DNA of 64,000 nucleotides. Origin: Owenia fusiformis (taxonomy: Eukaryota; Annelida; Polychaeta; Sabellida; Oweniidae). Of this stretch, positions 24,072 through 35,619 are shown one piece after another. Under the pieces are notes generated by a model, which made no database searches, was not told the origin of the DNA, and saw only the letters and a program-made list of their open reading frames with translations. Where the stretch lies: contig CAIIXF020000004.1 in NCBI GenBank assembly GCA_903813345.2, positions 16,105,513-16,169,512 on the forward strand, written 5' to 3'. Every line of letters starts with the position of its first letter. Position 1 is the first letter of the stretch. The position numbers and the translations under genes were made by a program.

Positions 24072-25043
24072 CAGTGCGTATCAAAAAAGTGCAACAGATT
24101 GTTATCTTGGAAAAACACAAAACCAGTGATAACAGCATTGATTTCAATTCAATGCACCAAAGCCATGTGTCTCCTCTTTACAATGATATATCATTCATTG
24201 ATATTTGGTCATGGTCGGGTGAGTAATCATTCCATTTGAAAAGTGGGCCAAAATTAGCTTCGGGCCAAGTTATAAACATTGCAAAAGTCAGTGTACGGAG
24301 CCCGATGCAATATTGGACGAAAACATAAAACCAATGCTGACTGCATCCTTTTAATTCTATGTACCAAAAAGCCAAATTACTCCTCTTTGCAATGAAATAT
24401 CATTCATTCACAGGGAGTCATCTCATTAATTTTGCAAAATGGGGCAAAATTCAGTTCGGACCCAAGTTTAAAACATTGCAAAAGTCAGTACAAGGGGCAT
24501 AGGGGCTATTGGAAGAAGTTGTGGCAGGTATGGCATAGACAGAAAAGTGTTCATACTCATACTCTTGCAAGAATACATCCTATACCCCTTCAAATTGCCA
24601 CCACTTCCTTGCACATAAAGATGCGCTCATCTGTCCACGTCATGCATGGTTCAGCCCTAAATCATGTGTGGGTTAAAGCAAAGAAAAGCAGGGCAAATCT
24701 TTCTCGAGGTTTTGCAATATCTGGTGGAGGAATTGTGAGCACAGATGCTCCTGAGATAGCTCCAAAAGAAAAAGTCACAACAATTAAAGTCAGGGGAACT
24801 TCCATTGGCACTTAGCCCTTGCACTGATTTTTTCAATATCTAAAACTTGGCGCAGAGCCGATTTTGACCCACTGTGTAAATGGAAGGATTTCTCACCCAA
24901 CCATTACCACATGTGAATGAATGACATATCATTGCAAAGAAGAGAGACATGGCTTTATGGTACATTAAATGAAATTGATGTAGTCATTACCAGTTTTGTG
25001 ATTTTACGAGATAACAACTTGTTGCGTTTTTTTGATACGCCCT
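24072..25043. mobile_element. Non-autonomous Tc1/mariner-like element, 972 bp
   Basis: The left end CAGTGCGTATCAAAAAAGTG and the right end (reverse complement CAGGGCGTATCAAAAAAACG) match with two differences and both abut TA. Long imperfect inversion continues inward. The middle contains a diverged direct duplication of an AAACATTGCAAAAGTCAG block (near 24271 and 24472). A 127-codon open frame inside shows no DDE motifs and is not treated as a gene. It resembles the 17315 element in length and in the CA...AAAAAAGT end pattern. Confidence 0.85.
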
Positions 25044-25102
25044 GTATAATTCTTTTGAATTTCTGCTTTAGTCTTGGCCTTATTCTGCAACAAATTGTGA
25101 AT

Positions 25103-25278
25103 TCCCGGTGTAAAAGGGTAGGAGGTCCTATCAAATTATGGTCCTACTTTCCATTGATTTATATGGTGACCTAAATACAACTCTTTCCCTTATTAGCGTA
25201 TCCACAATCAGGGCCAGTAAGGCCCTTTAAGAAAGGGGACCATAATCCCCAGGGGACCATAATTTCTTTTACACCGGG
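25103..25278. repeat. Foldback segment
   Basis: CCCGGTGTAAAAG at the left pairs with CTTTTACACCGGG at the right, with further pairing of ATTATGGTCC and GGACCATAAT. It lies just right of the 24072 element and is non-coding. Confidence 0.6.
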
Positions 25279-25310
25279 TTAGTTACCACTGTTAAGGCAG
25301 AAATAAAACA

Positions 25311-26455
25311 AGTATTAAGTGACGTTATCAAAAGCAACGTACCTTAATTGATATAAAACTCAAGTCGTATGTGATTTGGGAAAAAATGTGACATCATGTT
25401 TTAACAATGACCAATTAAGTTGTTTATTTAGAATATCTTTCAACCGAATAGGGATATCCTAGATCTTTGATTAACCAGCTTTGCTTAGGCAAAAGATACA
25501 GGTGTTGTACTTACGCGATTGCTGTATTATTTACGGATTATTAGGAAGAAATCCCATTTCCTTTGACTGCAAATAAAGTATGGCGTATCATGAGATCACG
25601 TGATGACCTCCTCCATTTGAGTTAGTAACATTTATTGCTGAGTTATCAACTTATTTCGCACTTTCCGTAACGTACCTTATTGCAACGTACATGAGGAAAA
25701 CTCATTACATGTTCCAATAAAGCAATATAACAGAGCGAACAAAGGTAATGAGCACATTGTATTGAATGTCCGCCTTGTCATATTCAAGAATTTATTTGCT
25801 AATTCCATCAAGATATTACAAAATGTTGGGAAATATTGTAACGTACCTTAAAATCCTTATCTTTTGAATTGAAAAATGACACCTTTATGAGCTATAACTT
25901 TTGTTCTGGATAGAATACAGTTTTTAAACTTTGCATGTATTTTGATAAATCATTTTCTGATAAAATATCACTCTGGGTTAAACATTTAAGTAATTCGTGC
26001 ATTCTCTAGAAATTGAAATATCTAAAGTGGTATTTTAGAAAAAAACTGGCGACATGGGTTCCGGGCATCTGATTATTAGGTTGGAAAGGATTAAATTACT
26101 CGAAAAGTTGGTAAAATAAAGTATATACCCACAGGTATCTTTTCAGGAAGTTTGAATGTGTTCTGAAATCTATAACTACTTCAGTTATGCTTATAAAACA
26201 TCACTATGCACTCTGGCGACATAACGTACCTGAGGAATTTGTCATCAAATTAAGTTAGAAAAAATTCTCACTTACTACCAAACAATTAAAATTTGCTGTA
26301 TGGTGGTTGTACAAGTGGGTATTGGTCCTATCCTAAGTAGATGTTCTTAAAAAGTTTCTATATATATCTATTAACGCTTGAGAAAAAACCCTTGGCGACA
26401 CGAATGTCTGCTTATATGTGGAATGACTGATCTATGCATCAACAAATAACGCTTT
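25311..26455. other. Intergenic with a recurrent short motif
   Basis: No exon is supported. The 9-mer AACGTACCT occurs at about 25336, 25669, 25839 and 26223, and GGCGACA at about 26047, 26215 and 26394. Spacing of about 170 nt in the right half suggests a degraded tandem repeat. Confidence 0.45.
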
Positions 26456-27483
26456 TCACTTTTTGTTTGCCTTTACCGCACTCGCTATAGCAAGTTTCTC
26501 ATAGTCCCATTTATAGTGCTCGAACTTATTAAGCCTATCGTGATCAAATGAACTTGTAGTGTCTGGTTTGATCAGAAGGGAGACGATAGTCTGGATGATC
26601 TGCTCCATTGTGGAGGTGACAGCCCAATTGTCATCAGAGAGGAACGACAGGCAGACCTGGCCGCATTTTTCGCTGACATTCAGATGGTAGATCGGCGTTA
26701 CAAAGTGAACCTTAAAAGAAAAATCCATTTCATCAATAGTTATAAGCTCAGTTAATAGTTTATCGAATCATATTAAATATAGATGAAGGGTATATCATTT
26801 ATGTTATGATAGGGGTACGATTCTGGCTGATAATTTCACTCTCTCATTTTTAGGAGATTTGAAAGAGTTTCCATATTTAAACATTAACATTTTCTCAATT
26901 CATAGAATCCAAGATGTGTTGAAGTAATAAGAACAAAATATAGTATAACAATAATACTTACATATGGAGCTTTCATTGGATAATTGTCACTGTTAAGTAC
27001 GTCAAGGAATTTTCAGAGCTTTGTACTTTCATTAAAATCATGAACGACTTATATAGGTGCGTTGTGCTATAAACAAATTAACCCAGTAGTGGAAAAATCA
27101 TACGTGTAGCCAAGAATGAGGTAAAATCCAAATTTGTGTATAGTTTTTTATCAATTATCATGCCTTACCTAACAACAAAACTTTTAGATATCAATCAAAT
27201 AAAGGTGCTAAATAATTATGTATCTTGATAAAGGATACGGAATTGTAATTCTTAGTCTGAATTCGCCCCCTCTATACAGAGATTCGGGAGGGCCAGGAAT
27301 GAGTACCTCCCATACGTGTATATTGTCATCTGGTAAGCTAACAGTACAGCCACTTGGTTGAGATTTGTTTAACTGCATGAACTCACGTCTCAGTCTAGAA
27401 GAAGAATGTAATATTGATAAACTCGATCCTCAGTCACGTTACTCACTGAACAGCCTCGCAATATAAAACGTCGACGTTTTCAT
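26456..27483 (-). CDS. E2 ubiquitin-conjugating enzyme, 159 aa
   Basis: Four exons in coding order (27483-27443, 27394-27239, 26989-26962, 26710-26456) join in frame with phases 2, 2 and 0 to give a complete UBC fold. E2 enzymes accept ubiquitin as a thioester on the active Cys and pass it to substrates with an E3. Visible family marks are the N-terminal helix (S-E-L-R-R-E-F-M-Q-L), W-E-V-L-I-P-G-P-P, Y-R-G-G-E-F, N-Y-P-M-K-A-P, F-V-T-P-I-Y-H-L-N-V, the catalytic G-Q-V-C-L (Cys95), N-W-A-V-T-S-T-M-E-Q-I-I, and a C-terminal helix. The usual H-P-N is H-L-N, but the Asn (86) is kept. The exon 1 donor is the weaker part: GTAACG gives the right phase, while an overlapping stronger GTGAGT would not. 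The subfamily is not assigned. Confidence 0.85.
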
Positions 27484-27854
27484 TGTCGATACAATAGTAA
27501 GGGATTGTATGTACCAAAGTGTCGCAAGTGTAATATATCGATAATTATTTAATTATAACAACAAGTGCGTGATACAGGGGTTGCCATTTTAGTAAAGGGT
27601 GTAAATACGTTTCTGTGCTTGATACAGGGTATATTTAATGGAAAAGGTTAAATTATGATGTTGAATTATTGGTGTCTATCATATATTTAAGAACTGCCAT
27701 CTATATATGAATATAAAGTTTAAATAACTAACGTGAACAAAAGATTAATGAGATTCTGATTGTTTTGTTCTGAGAATGCTGCTGCCATCTTTGAATAAAC
27801 TCTAAATTATCAATGATATAATTATAATCTATTGTGATAACGAACACCTCCCAA

Positions 27855-28580
27855 TCTGAATGTTTTTAACTGCACGGTGGCATTTGGATTAGACAGGTTT
27901 TACTGTATGAGTAATAGTAATACTGAAATTAAAAAAAATCTGAAGGCCTAGTCAATCTATTTTGGGAAATATTCTCAGCTATTTGAAATGAAGATCAACT
28001 TTGTAAGAAGTCTCTATAATTATTTTTTTAATTTATACAATAACATTATACTCAACTTTAGTTCAAATTCCAATGCTCTGGCCTTGGCTAATCAAAACAG
28101 TTCATTGCAATTGTTTCATCAATTATTATATTATTATATTAATATATCATAATTATTTCACATGCAAATACTGTACTGCCACTAATATTTGATGCTGTTA
28201 TCTTTCACAATTTTGAAATTTTGCGGATATCAATTTTCGCTAATTATAAATTTTTTATAATTTTGTATCTATTTCTTTCACCATCATATCATTTCTCAAA
28301 AAAATTTCCAGCTTATTTGATTAAATGTTTTTAAAACCAAGAAATATGAATGAAACAGTACCTTCTTACCTTTAATTATTGCTATACCATGTACTTAAAG
28401 CCTTTACATGACACCTATCAGCTATCACCTGCTTCAAAAGCATAGGTGAAACTAAACTATTGAAATCAAGTGCTCACTTTAAATTTTTTTTATATTTTCT
28501 GTTTGGGAAAATCTGTTAGTTATCAGCTGCATTTTTGTCAGTCAAGATTTCTCTTCATCAAACCAAATCAAATCCAAGGA
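27855..28580. repeat. Direct duplication, copy 1
   Basis: Three blocks in order match the stretch near 29790-30680: one with GGTGGCATTTGGATTAGACA, one with TTCCAATGCTC and CACATGCAAATACT, and one with CAGCTATCACCTGCTTCAAA and AGATTTCTCTTCATC. The spacing differs because of internal insertions, so the duplication is old. Confidence 0.6.
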
Positions 28581-29789
28581 ATGTTTAGTCAAATATCCAG
28601 TTGTTCAGGAATCGAACTCAATTCAAAGAATGATTAGTTCCATAGTGTAAACATATACAACTTTGAACAATATTGGTATCAGCCATTATGTTACATTAAA
28701 AAAAACAGAATGTAAAACTGTAAAAGACTTTCATGTAAGCAGGAAATTTCTTGAAAGAATACTAAAGGTTTCGCAACAGATTTTAGACGGTCATATGTTG
28801 AATTGCAGAAATTTTCTGAAAATGTAAGGTGTGTATGTTAGGCCAATGCATTATCTAAAGGAAAAGTACTCATACAGATGATAAAAAAAATTGGAGATTG
28901 GGACAGGGAAGGTGCAAAGACCCCATCAACATTTTTTTTCAAAAATGTTTTCCTGATTTTCAGTTCCTTCCATTTTTTTTATAATGTTTTCACATTAATA
29001 TGTTGCATTTGTAGACAAAGTTAACATACTAAAGAGAAAATATTTTCCTTTTAAGAGTTTATTTGTGTCTCCAAATGCAACATACTGATGCATAAAACAT
29101 TTATAAAAATTGAGTAGAAGGGGAAATTTTAAATTCAACGAACATATAGGCCCACTGAGCATTTATTTTGCACAGGGCCTTTATTAGAAAGAACTCAAAA
29201 TAAATGCCATTGGCTTTTATTAAGACTAAGAGGGAAATTGAAAACATTTTTCCAAGGGGACAGGCATTTATTAAGAGGGAAAATAGCTTTCCCAAGCCAG
29301 TGGGTGTTTATTTCGAGGCGTATTATCAATCGAAGAGTTGACACATGGCCTTCATATACTCATGCAATAGTATCTATCATCTCTGATTGTACACTTCTGT
29401 TTTACCTGTCAAGCATTCGATTTGGATTTTGGAATGTCATAAAGCTATGCGGTCAAAAGTAATCTTAATACTTTTTAGTGAAAATGCATTTATATTTTTA
29501 AAATGCAGAATCTTGCGAATGCAAAATCCTCGAAATCCGATCACCTCCACATCTGAATGTTTTTTTTTTAACTGGTCATGGTGTTTTAACTGGTCATGGT
29601 GGCATTTGGATTAGACAGATATTACTTTATAAGTATTAGACAGATATTACTGTATAAGTATAATAGTATTACTGGAATTCCAAAAAATCATAACGCCTAC
29701 AATGCTAGTAATATTAAGTGAAAATGCATTAATATTTTTTCAAAATCAAGAATCTTTCGGATGCAAAAACCTTGAAATCAGACGTTTAA

Positions 29790-30680
29790 ATCTGAATGTT
29801 TTTAATTTGTAGCGGTGGCATTTGGATAAGACAGGTTTTACTGTATAAGTATAATAGACATTAATAGTATTACTGGAATTCCAAAAAATCATAAGGCCTA
29901 TAGCAACAATCATGCGAACTTCAGGTCAAAATTCCAATGCTCCCTTGGCCAATCAAATCAGTTCATTGCATTTGTTTCATCAATGCTCTCAATATCATAA
30001 TTATTCCACATGCAAATACTACTACCGGTTAATTTGCGAGTTTAAATTTCATGAATTTTGAGAAATACCAATTTTGCGGCCATTAAATTTTGCGGATATC
30101 AAAGGTTTAACTTCCATTATTCTCTGAATCCTCAAAATTAATTTATCTTATCTACAGTAATTACACCTACCCAATATCATATACTTTGGATAAGATTTAC
30201 AATCTCTAGATCTTAGTCAATGGCATGTTGCACCTCAGCCTTTAATTGGCGATATTCGCGACTATTAATTTTCGTGATTTTTACACAATCGCGAAAAGCA
30301 CGAAACTAAATTGCACGCGAAAAATATCGGGAGTACAGTACATTGAAACCATACACTCTTATATTTCATAAGAATTTGCAATCAAGCCTAACAAATCTAT
30401 TGGCAAAATATTAGAAGGCCAGCAAATGTACACATGCTAAAGTGATGAAACTTTAATGAATTTTAATTTTGCCTATACTGAGATGTGTTAAACTCTATTT
30501 GGGTTAGATTTATTCGGCTACACCCTCTACTTACAGCCTTAACATGCCCCCTATCGGCTATCACCCGCTTCAAAATCATAACAGGTTCCTTTATATCTTC
30601 CTTTATCTTCTGTTTAAGAAAAGCTGTTAGCTGTCAGCTGTATTTTTGTCAATCAAGATTTCTCTTCATCTGTGAATTAC
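29790..30680. repeat. Direct duplication, copy 2
   Basis: It carries the same three blocks as 27855-28580 in the same order, about 1.9-2.1 kb to the right. A third copy of the first block lies at about 29555-29720, with a small internal doubling of AACTGGTCATGGTG. Confidence 0.6.
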
Positions 30681-31310
30681 CCAGCGAGAAACCAAAATGG
30701 CAATTTTGATGGAAAGACACAAAGTACCAGTCAAAATCTCTGAAGATTTCCGGGCAAACAATGGCAGCTCTCCCAGTTAGGTTTTAGACTGTCTTCTCAT
30801 ATTTTGTCAATTTTATTCAATTTCAAGTATTGTTTAGAGTTGTGCGTTCAACATATTCGAGAAGTCAATAGCTATAATAAATCTGCAGATTTTGCTCGCA
30901 TTTATGTAAGCTTTTCTCTTTTGACGGATACTTTGTGTCTTTCCTTGAAATCATGACAGGTGTAACTGATCTACTGAAATCAACTTCAAGTGCTTACTAC
31001 TATCTCCCAATGTGAGCTACATCAGTGCTTTTTGTTGAGAAAATATGTAAGTTATTAGCCGCTTTTTTGCCGATCAGGATTTAAATTCTCTTTATCTGTC
31101 ATGTACCTAGCAAGATTCAGAGATTTTGACTTGTACGTCATGTCTTTCCGTCAAAACTTCCATTTTTGGTTTCTTGGTAAAGAGTAGCTTCTCAATGTAT
31201 AATGAGAATTTGCTGTTCGGCACAGAAGCACCTTTTAATTTTTTTCGATTTTCGCAAGGAGGACACTAACACAATTTTGAAGTGGTTGATAGGGGGCTCT
31301 AAAGGCTGTT
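30525..31310. mobile_element. Foldback element of about 790 bp
   Basis: The left segment with ACAGCCTTAACATGCCCCCT and CGCTTCAAAATC pairs with a right segment containing TTTTGAAGTGGTTGATAGGGGGC and AAGGCTGT. Inner blocks at about 30688-30752 and 31117-31178 (ACCAAAATGG against CCATTTTTGGT, and AGTCAAAATCTCTGAA against TTCAGAGATTTTGACT) also pair. It has no coding capacity, and exact ends and target duplication are not defined. Confidence 0.6.
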
Positions 31311-32428
31311 CTAACATATCAGTCACAGCCTCTGAAAGAGCTAGATCTAAGGCTCTAGCTTTAGGCTAGTCTAAGTCCTATAGATCTAGTAGTCTAGGCC
31401 TAGAGTCATAGCCCAGGCATAGGCCCGTAAAAATGTAAAGAAATAAAGCTTACAGCATGTTCTATTTAAGTGAATTTGACTCATGTTATACATGTTCCGG
31501 GCCTATGCCTAGTATAGTCCCGCAGGACGAAGAAGATAGAATATAAAAATCAAATTGAAAATCAAAATAATCGAACGAAAAAAAATTGAAAAAGTTGAAA
31601 ATTCGATTTCGATTCAATTTGATTTTCTGCCATTATAAATGAAATACTGTACTTACCAACATGTTTATCGGATATATATGTTGTTCTTATTTTATCTTCG
31701 CCGAAGATCGATGTTTATTTATATATAACAATCGAATAATCGACATAATTCAAACTCATCACTACGACACAAAAATATATCACTTTCGAAACCATGTAAA
31801 CTGCTAAGATGACGTCATTTATATCCGGGATTGCTTTGCAAACTCCACACAACAGACTGTCCCATCTTTTCTCCTGCTTTCTCCCGATGCAATTCATACA
31901 TTACTCGGAGATTACTGTCAAACGTTCCAAGTTTTACAATTTTAGCATGTTTATTACGATCTAATTCCTGCCAGTATCAATGAATAAATATATTGACCAA
32001 CAGATTGGAAATATGTATTCCAGCGATACCCTCATTTTGACGAAAGAATGGTACAAATATGTCCACTATTTATCGAGATATCGTGTAGAAAAATTGAAGA
32101 AAGACATCGCTTAAGAAATTTCTATTTCTAGACTGAACTGTTCACGCTCGCAAGTGGCATCTTCAACTCCATATATGGGCAAAAAGGTGGAGTTAACAAT
32201 AAGCAATGCAGGGATTGACACGATTGACACGAAGAAGTCTCGATGGATCTCGCTTAAACTCCGCCCCATCTTCGTGAAAAATCACGTGAATTCCGGCTTT
32301 TGCTGGGACATATCCGGGCATCTCGGCTTCGAACCCAATCAGAAGTTTCAATTTTGACTGGCGCCGCATACATTATCTCAAGTCTCACCCAATATTTTTA
32401 TGTATACGTTAATAATGGTACACTTATA

Positions 32429-33478
32429 CAAGGGGCGATCCATATATTCTGATAAAAATGCTCTCATTTTGTGATTTTTTCACATATCCCTCTCATTTTT
32501 TCAGAAAATGTAGAGTATGTAATTACACATACAATGCTAAAATATTATAGCTATATCTTAAATTATCAATGAGATAAGGCTGCCATGGTAACCTGTATTA
32601 AGGGTAGGCAGGTCAATTTAATTATAACATATAAATATCAAAATAACTTGTTATTTCAATTATTAAGCATGCGGAAATCATGCATTTTTTCTAAAAAAGT
32701 TTGGTATTGTTACTTGTTGTTTGTTGCTAAACAAATGTTTATATGTGCTCACTATAACATCACAACAAATCACAATAGCATTATAGGACAGAATGGGCCA
32801 ATTGACATTACATGTTATGAGACACACCAAAAATCAAATTGTCAGATTAGGTTAATGTGGCTGATGCAGAGTGTCACATTAACGGATACATTAGGGAATA
32901 CCATTAAATTTGATTTTCTTTCAAGAATAAGTAAGAGGACACTGTCAGAGACATACATGGACTCATAAAGTGCATGGGCAATGTGTTATATCTGCATAAA
33001 GAATATTTAGGTAGTATTGTAAAGAGGAAAGCATGGTCACTGTTGAAGATCATCCGCAATCTGGTTGCAAGAAGAGCTTGCGGACAGAGAATAACACTAC
33101 GATAAATTGAGATGTTACTTATGAAAATATAGCTATCCCACTGTATAAATTATCAAACAAGGGCAACAAGGGTATGGAACAGATCAATGAATAGTTGACA
33201 ATGACTGGAAGATGCCTTCGATCTGCTTAAAATAGGTACCGAGGAATGATTAAATTAACATATTTATCTATTTTAGACGTTATAATTTAGCTGACCTGCC
33301 TACCCTAAATATAGGTTACCATGGCAACCTTATTTCAAAATTAATTTAAGATACAGCTAAAATAGTTTAGCATCGTATGTGTAATTACATAATCTACATG
33401 TTCTGAAAAAATGAAAAGGATATGTGAAAAAATCACAAAATGAGAGCATTTTTATCAGAATATATGGATCGCCCCTTG
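32429..33478. mobile_element. TA-flanked inverted-repeat element, 1050 bp
   Basis: The left end CAAGGGGCGATCCATATATT is repeated in reverse complement at the right end, with TA on both sides. The inverted arms run about 190 nt, including GGTAGGCAGGTCA against TGACCTGCCTACC. Internal open frames show no transposase motifs. It is most likely a non-autonomous Tc1/mariner-type element. Confidence 0.85.
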
Positions 33479-33910
33479 TACTACAAACAATGAAAAACAT
33501 GTTTTGAATTCCAAACTTACAAAGAATGACACTATTTATTGATATCTATTCTATCCGACAAGAATTGATGTGTTTACATGTTATAGATATTAAGTTTCAT
33601 ACAACGATGGAAATATTTGACACATATGATAAAAAAAAAAGTAAAAAATGTTTATAAACAACCAATCTGATTTGAGCCTGTCAGATTTGAACTTCTGAAA
33701 ACTTGTAGATGGTTTTGAAAAAAAATGAACTTAGTCTAGACAGTATTTGTTAGGTTATTGGAAGTTGTAAGAATTTGTTACAGACCCCAACCACCAATCG
33801 CCACCAACCGATCGCCGTCACAAAAAATGGAGACTATAACAATATGTCACACCTTTTTGGTGGTGACATAAAAAGGGAAAGGAAGATTTTTTGGTATGTA
33901 CAACATATCA

Positions 33911-34145
33911 TTGCTTTTGGCGGGCGTCTAGGCTACCACGTTGATGCATTCGATTTTCAACGTTCACAAGAAAAAATTGAATAAATATGTTCTTCAACAA
34001 CACCTTAATGTTGCTTTTGTAGGACGCCATGCTACCGTGTTGACGCCGTCCAATCACAGCGTTTACATGAATATAAATATTTTGCACAACCACACCTTGC
34101 TTTTGCTATTGACGGACGTCAGGCCGCCGCCTTGACGCCATCGAT
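33911..34145. repeat. Degenerate tandem repeat, about three units
   Basis: Units share TTGCTTTTG, a following GGACG or GGGCGTC, a GCTACC-like step, and TTGACGCC(A/G)TC. Unit length is about 95-105 nt with small indels; the last unit is partial. Confidence 0.5.
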
Positions 34146-34440
34146 TTATAAACTAACTTCATTAATTTATACACACAATATGTTTTATTATTCAAATCTA
34201 GAGCGTTCAATTTATTGGGCCCTATAGTATAAGGTGCCTTTAATCAAATATCTAAATGAGGCCTTGTCCAACACATTTCACTAATCGACAGGGCTATCTT
34301 GATATACTGATCTTCTGTTGAAACATTTTTTTCGCCGAATGAAATTTGTATTAACGTTAACATTACATATAGCACTGAACTATAGACCTACTACATGATT
34401 TTTTCCAAAAGAAACACTAAAATTCAGTGAGATGATACGA

Positions 34441-34690
34441 GAGAGCATAGATGCACCACAACCGAAGATGTTCATATCACGAAGATGGCCGAAGATGCTT
34501 CAAGGGACCAATCAAATTCCTTGGAGAGTTAGGGTTATATCTTCGGTTATCTTCGGCAAAGCAGGACGAGAGAGCACAGATGCACCACAACCGACGATGT
34601 ATATATCACGAAGGTGGCCGAAGATGATTCAAGGGACCAATCTGATTACTTAAGGGTAAGGTTTAGATCATATTTTCTTCAGAGGAGGTT
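34441..34690. repeat. 128-nt direct repeat, two copies
   Basis: GAGAGCATAGATGCACCACA at 34441 recurs as GAGAGCACAGATGCACCACA at 34569. The following CACGAAG(A/G)TGGCCGAAGATG and TCAAGGGACCAATC also repeat. The second copy decays towards 34690. Confidence 0.8.
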
Positions 34691-34998
34691 AGATCTTCGC
34701 CTCTTCAGCTATATTGTCCAAAATTCCGGTTACCCAATTGGCAATACCATATAATATAGACTAAGTAGATAATAAAAGGGGAGTCCCCATTCAAACAGGA
34801 TCATGTGCAGTGCAATAATATTAATTGATATTGATATTGAAACTTCACTTCTCATACAACCTCATAAATATTCATAGATCTTCAAATACTCTGGCCTGGC
34901 TGAAATACCAACCAAGTCCATTTCAAAGCTTGCACAACGATTGTCTCAATCATGTTCGAACCTCAAGTACCGTCAAAGGCTTACCTTTTCTCAAGCTG

Positions 34999-35149
34999 TG
35001 TTCTGTTACGTTATATTTAGAATAACACTAAGAGATATATTGGCTGACTTTGTCCAGTTTATTTCAATATGGCGTAAGCCCCGATCATGACGTAATACAA
35101 ATAATTATGGCTTGCCAGCCCAACAATACAATCAGACAATTACATGACA
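34999..35149 (-). repeat. LTR of the Ty3/Gypsy element (3' side)
   Basis: It is 151 bp and nearly identical to 40168-40319. It is preceded by the AGCTG target duplication and adjoins a purine-rich tract (on the element strand) at about 35150-35170. Confidence 0.92.
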
Positions 35150-35619
35150 TCTCCCTTTTTTTCTTTTTGAATGATACAGTAATTTTATCAGTCTATAGGC
35201 CTATGTTTAAATGTTCAAAAGTGTCTACAATTTTGAGAGTCTTCATCTGTAGATATATATAGCAGGGTATAAAGTCAATATTCACTGCTTATGAGTCCAT
35301 GTCTCAAACCTGTATTCACCCTGTGCACTTATCATGTTGAATACGGTAGTAGAAAATACTGTATGCTGATTTTGTTTTTCTTATACACATCTCTAACAAA
35401 AGATTGTCTTATATATAATCAATACAAATGTTTAAAATAAAACATGCATTATAAAACGTAATCCACACCAATCTGTGTTGTTTGAACATTTTATACAGAT
35501 CATTATCTAAACAAACTGTTAACTATGTGTACATTATTATGAGCTTTAGTCATTTAATGTCTGAATGTACACTACTGTCTTTTGAATCTTGACAGTCTAT
35601 ATGCATGAAAAGTATTATT

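Larger units (their letters stand above)
27484..32428. other. Intergenic, repeat-rich
   Basis: No gene is recognised. It holds a direct duplication (27855-28580 and 29790-30680), a third partial copy near 29555-29720, a foldback at 30525-31310 and a short CTAG-rich stretch near 31340-31410. The promoter of the E2 gene should lie at the left end. Confidence 0.5.
33479..34998. other. Intergenic with two short tandem arrays
   Basis: No gene is recognised. A degenerate array of about three units of roughly 95-105 nt lies at 33911-34145 (each unit with a TTGCTTTTG start and a TTGACGCC or TTGATGC core). A 128-nt direct repeat lies at 34441-34690. Confidence 0.5.

Noticed and set aside
24432-24815. 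127-codon frame inside the 24072 element
   Set aside because: No transposase motif and low-complexity composition; it overlaps a diverged internal duplication.
29238-29614. Overlapping 74-75 codon frames
   Set aside because: No splice sites, no recognisable domain, and they overlap repeated DNA.
32585-32968. 127-codon frame inside the 32429 element
   Set aside because: No DDE or helix-turn-helix features; the element is too short for a Tc1/mariner transposase and the frame is AT-driven.
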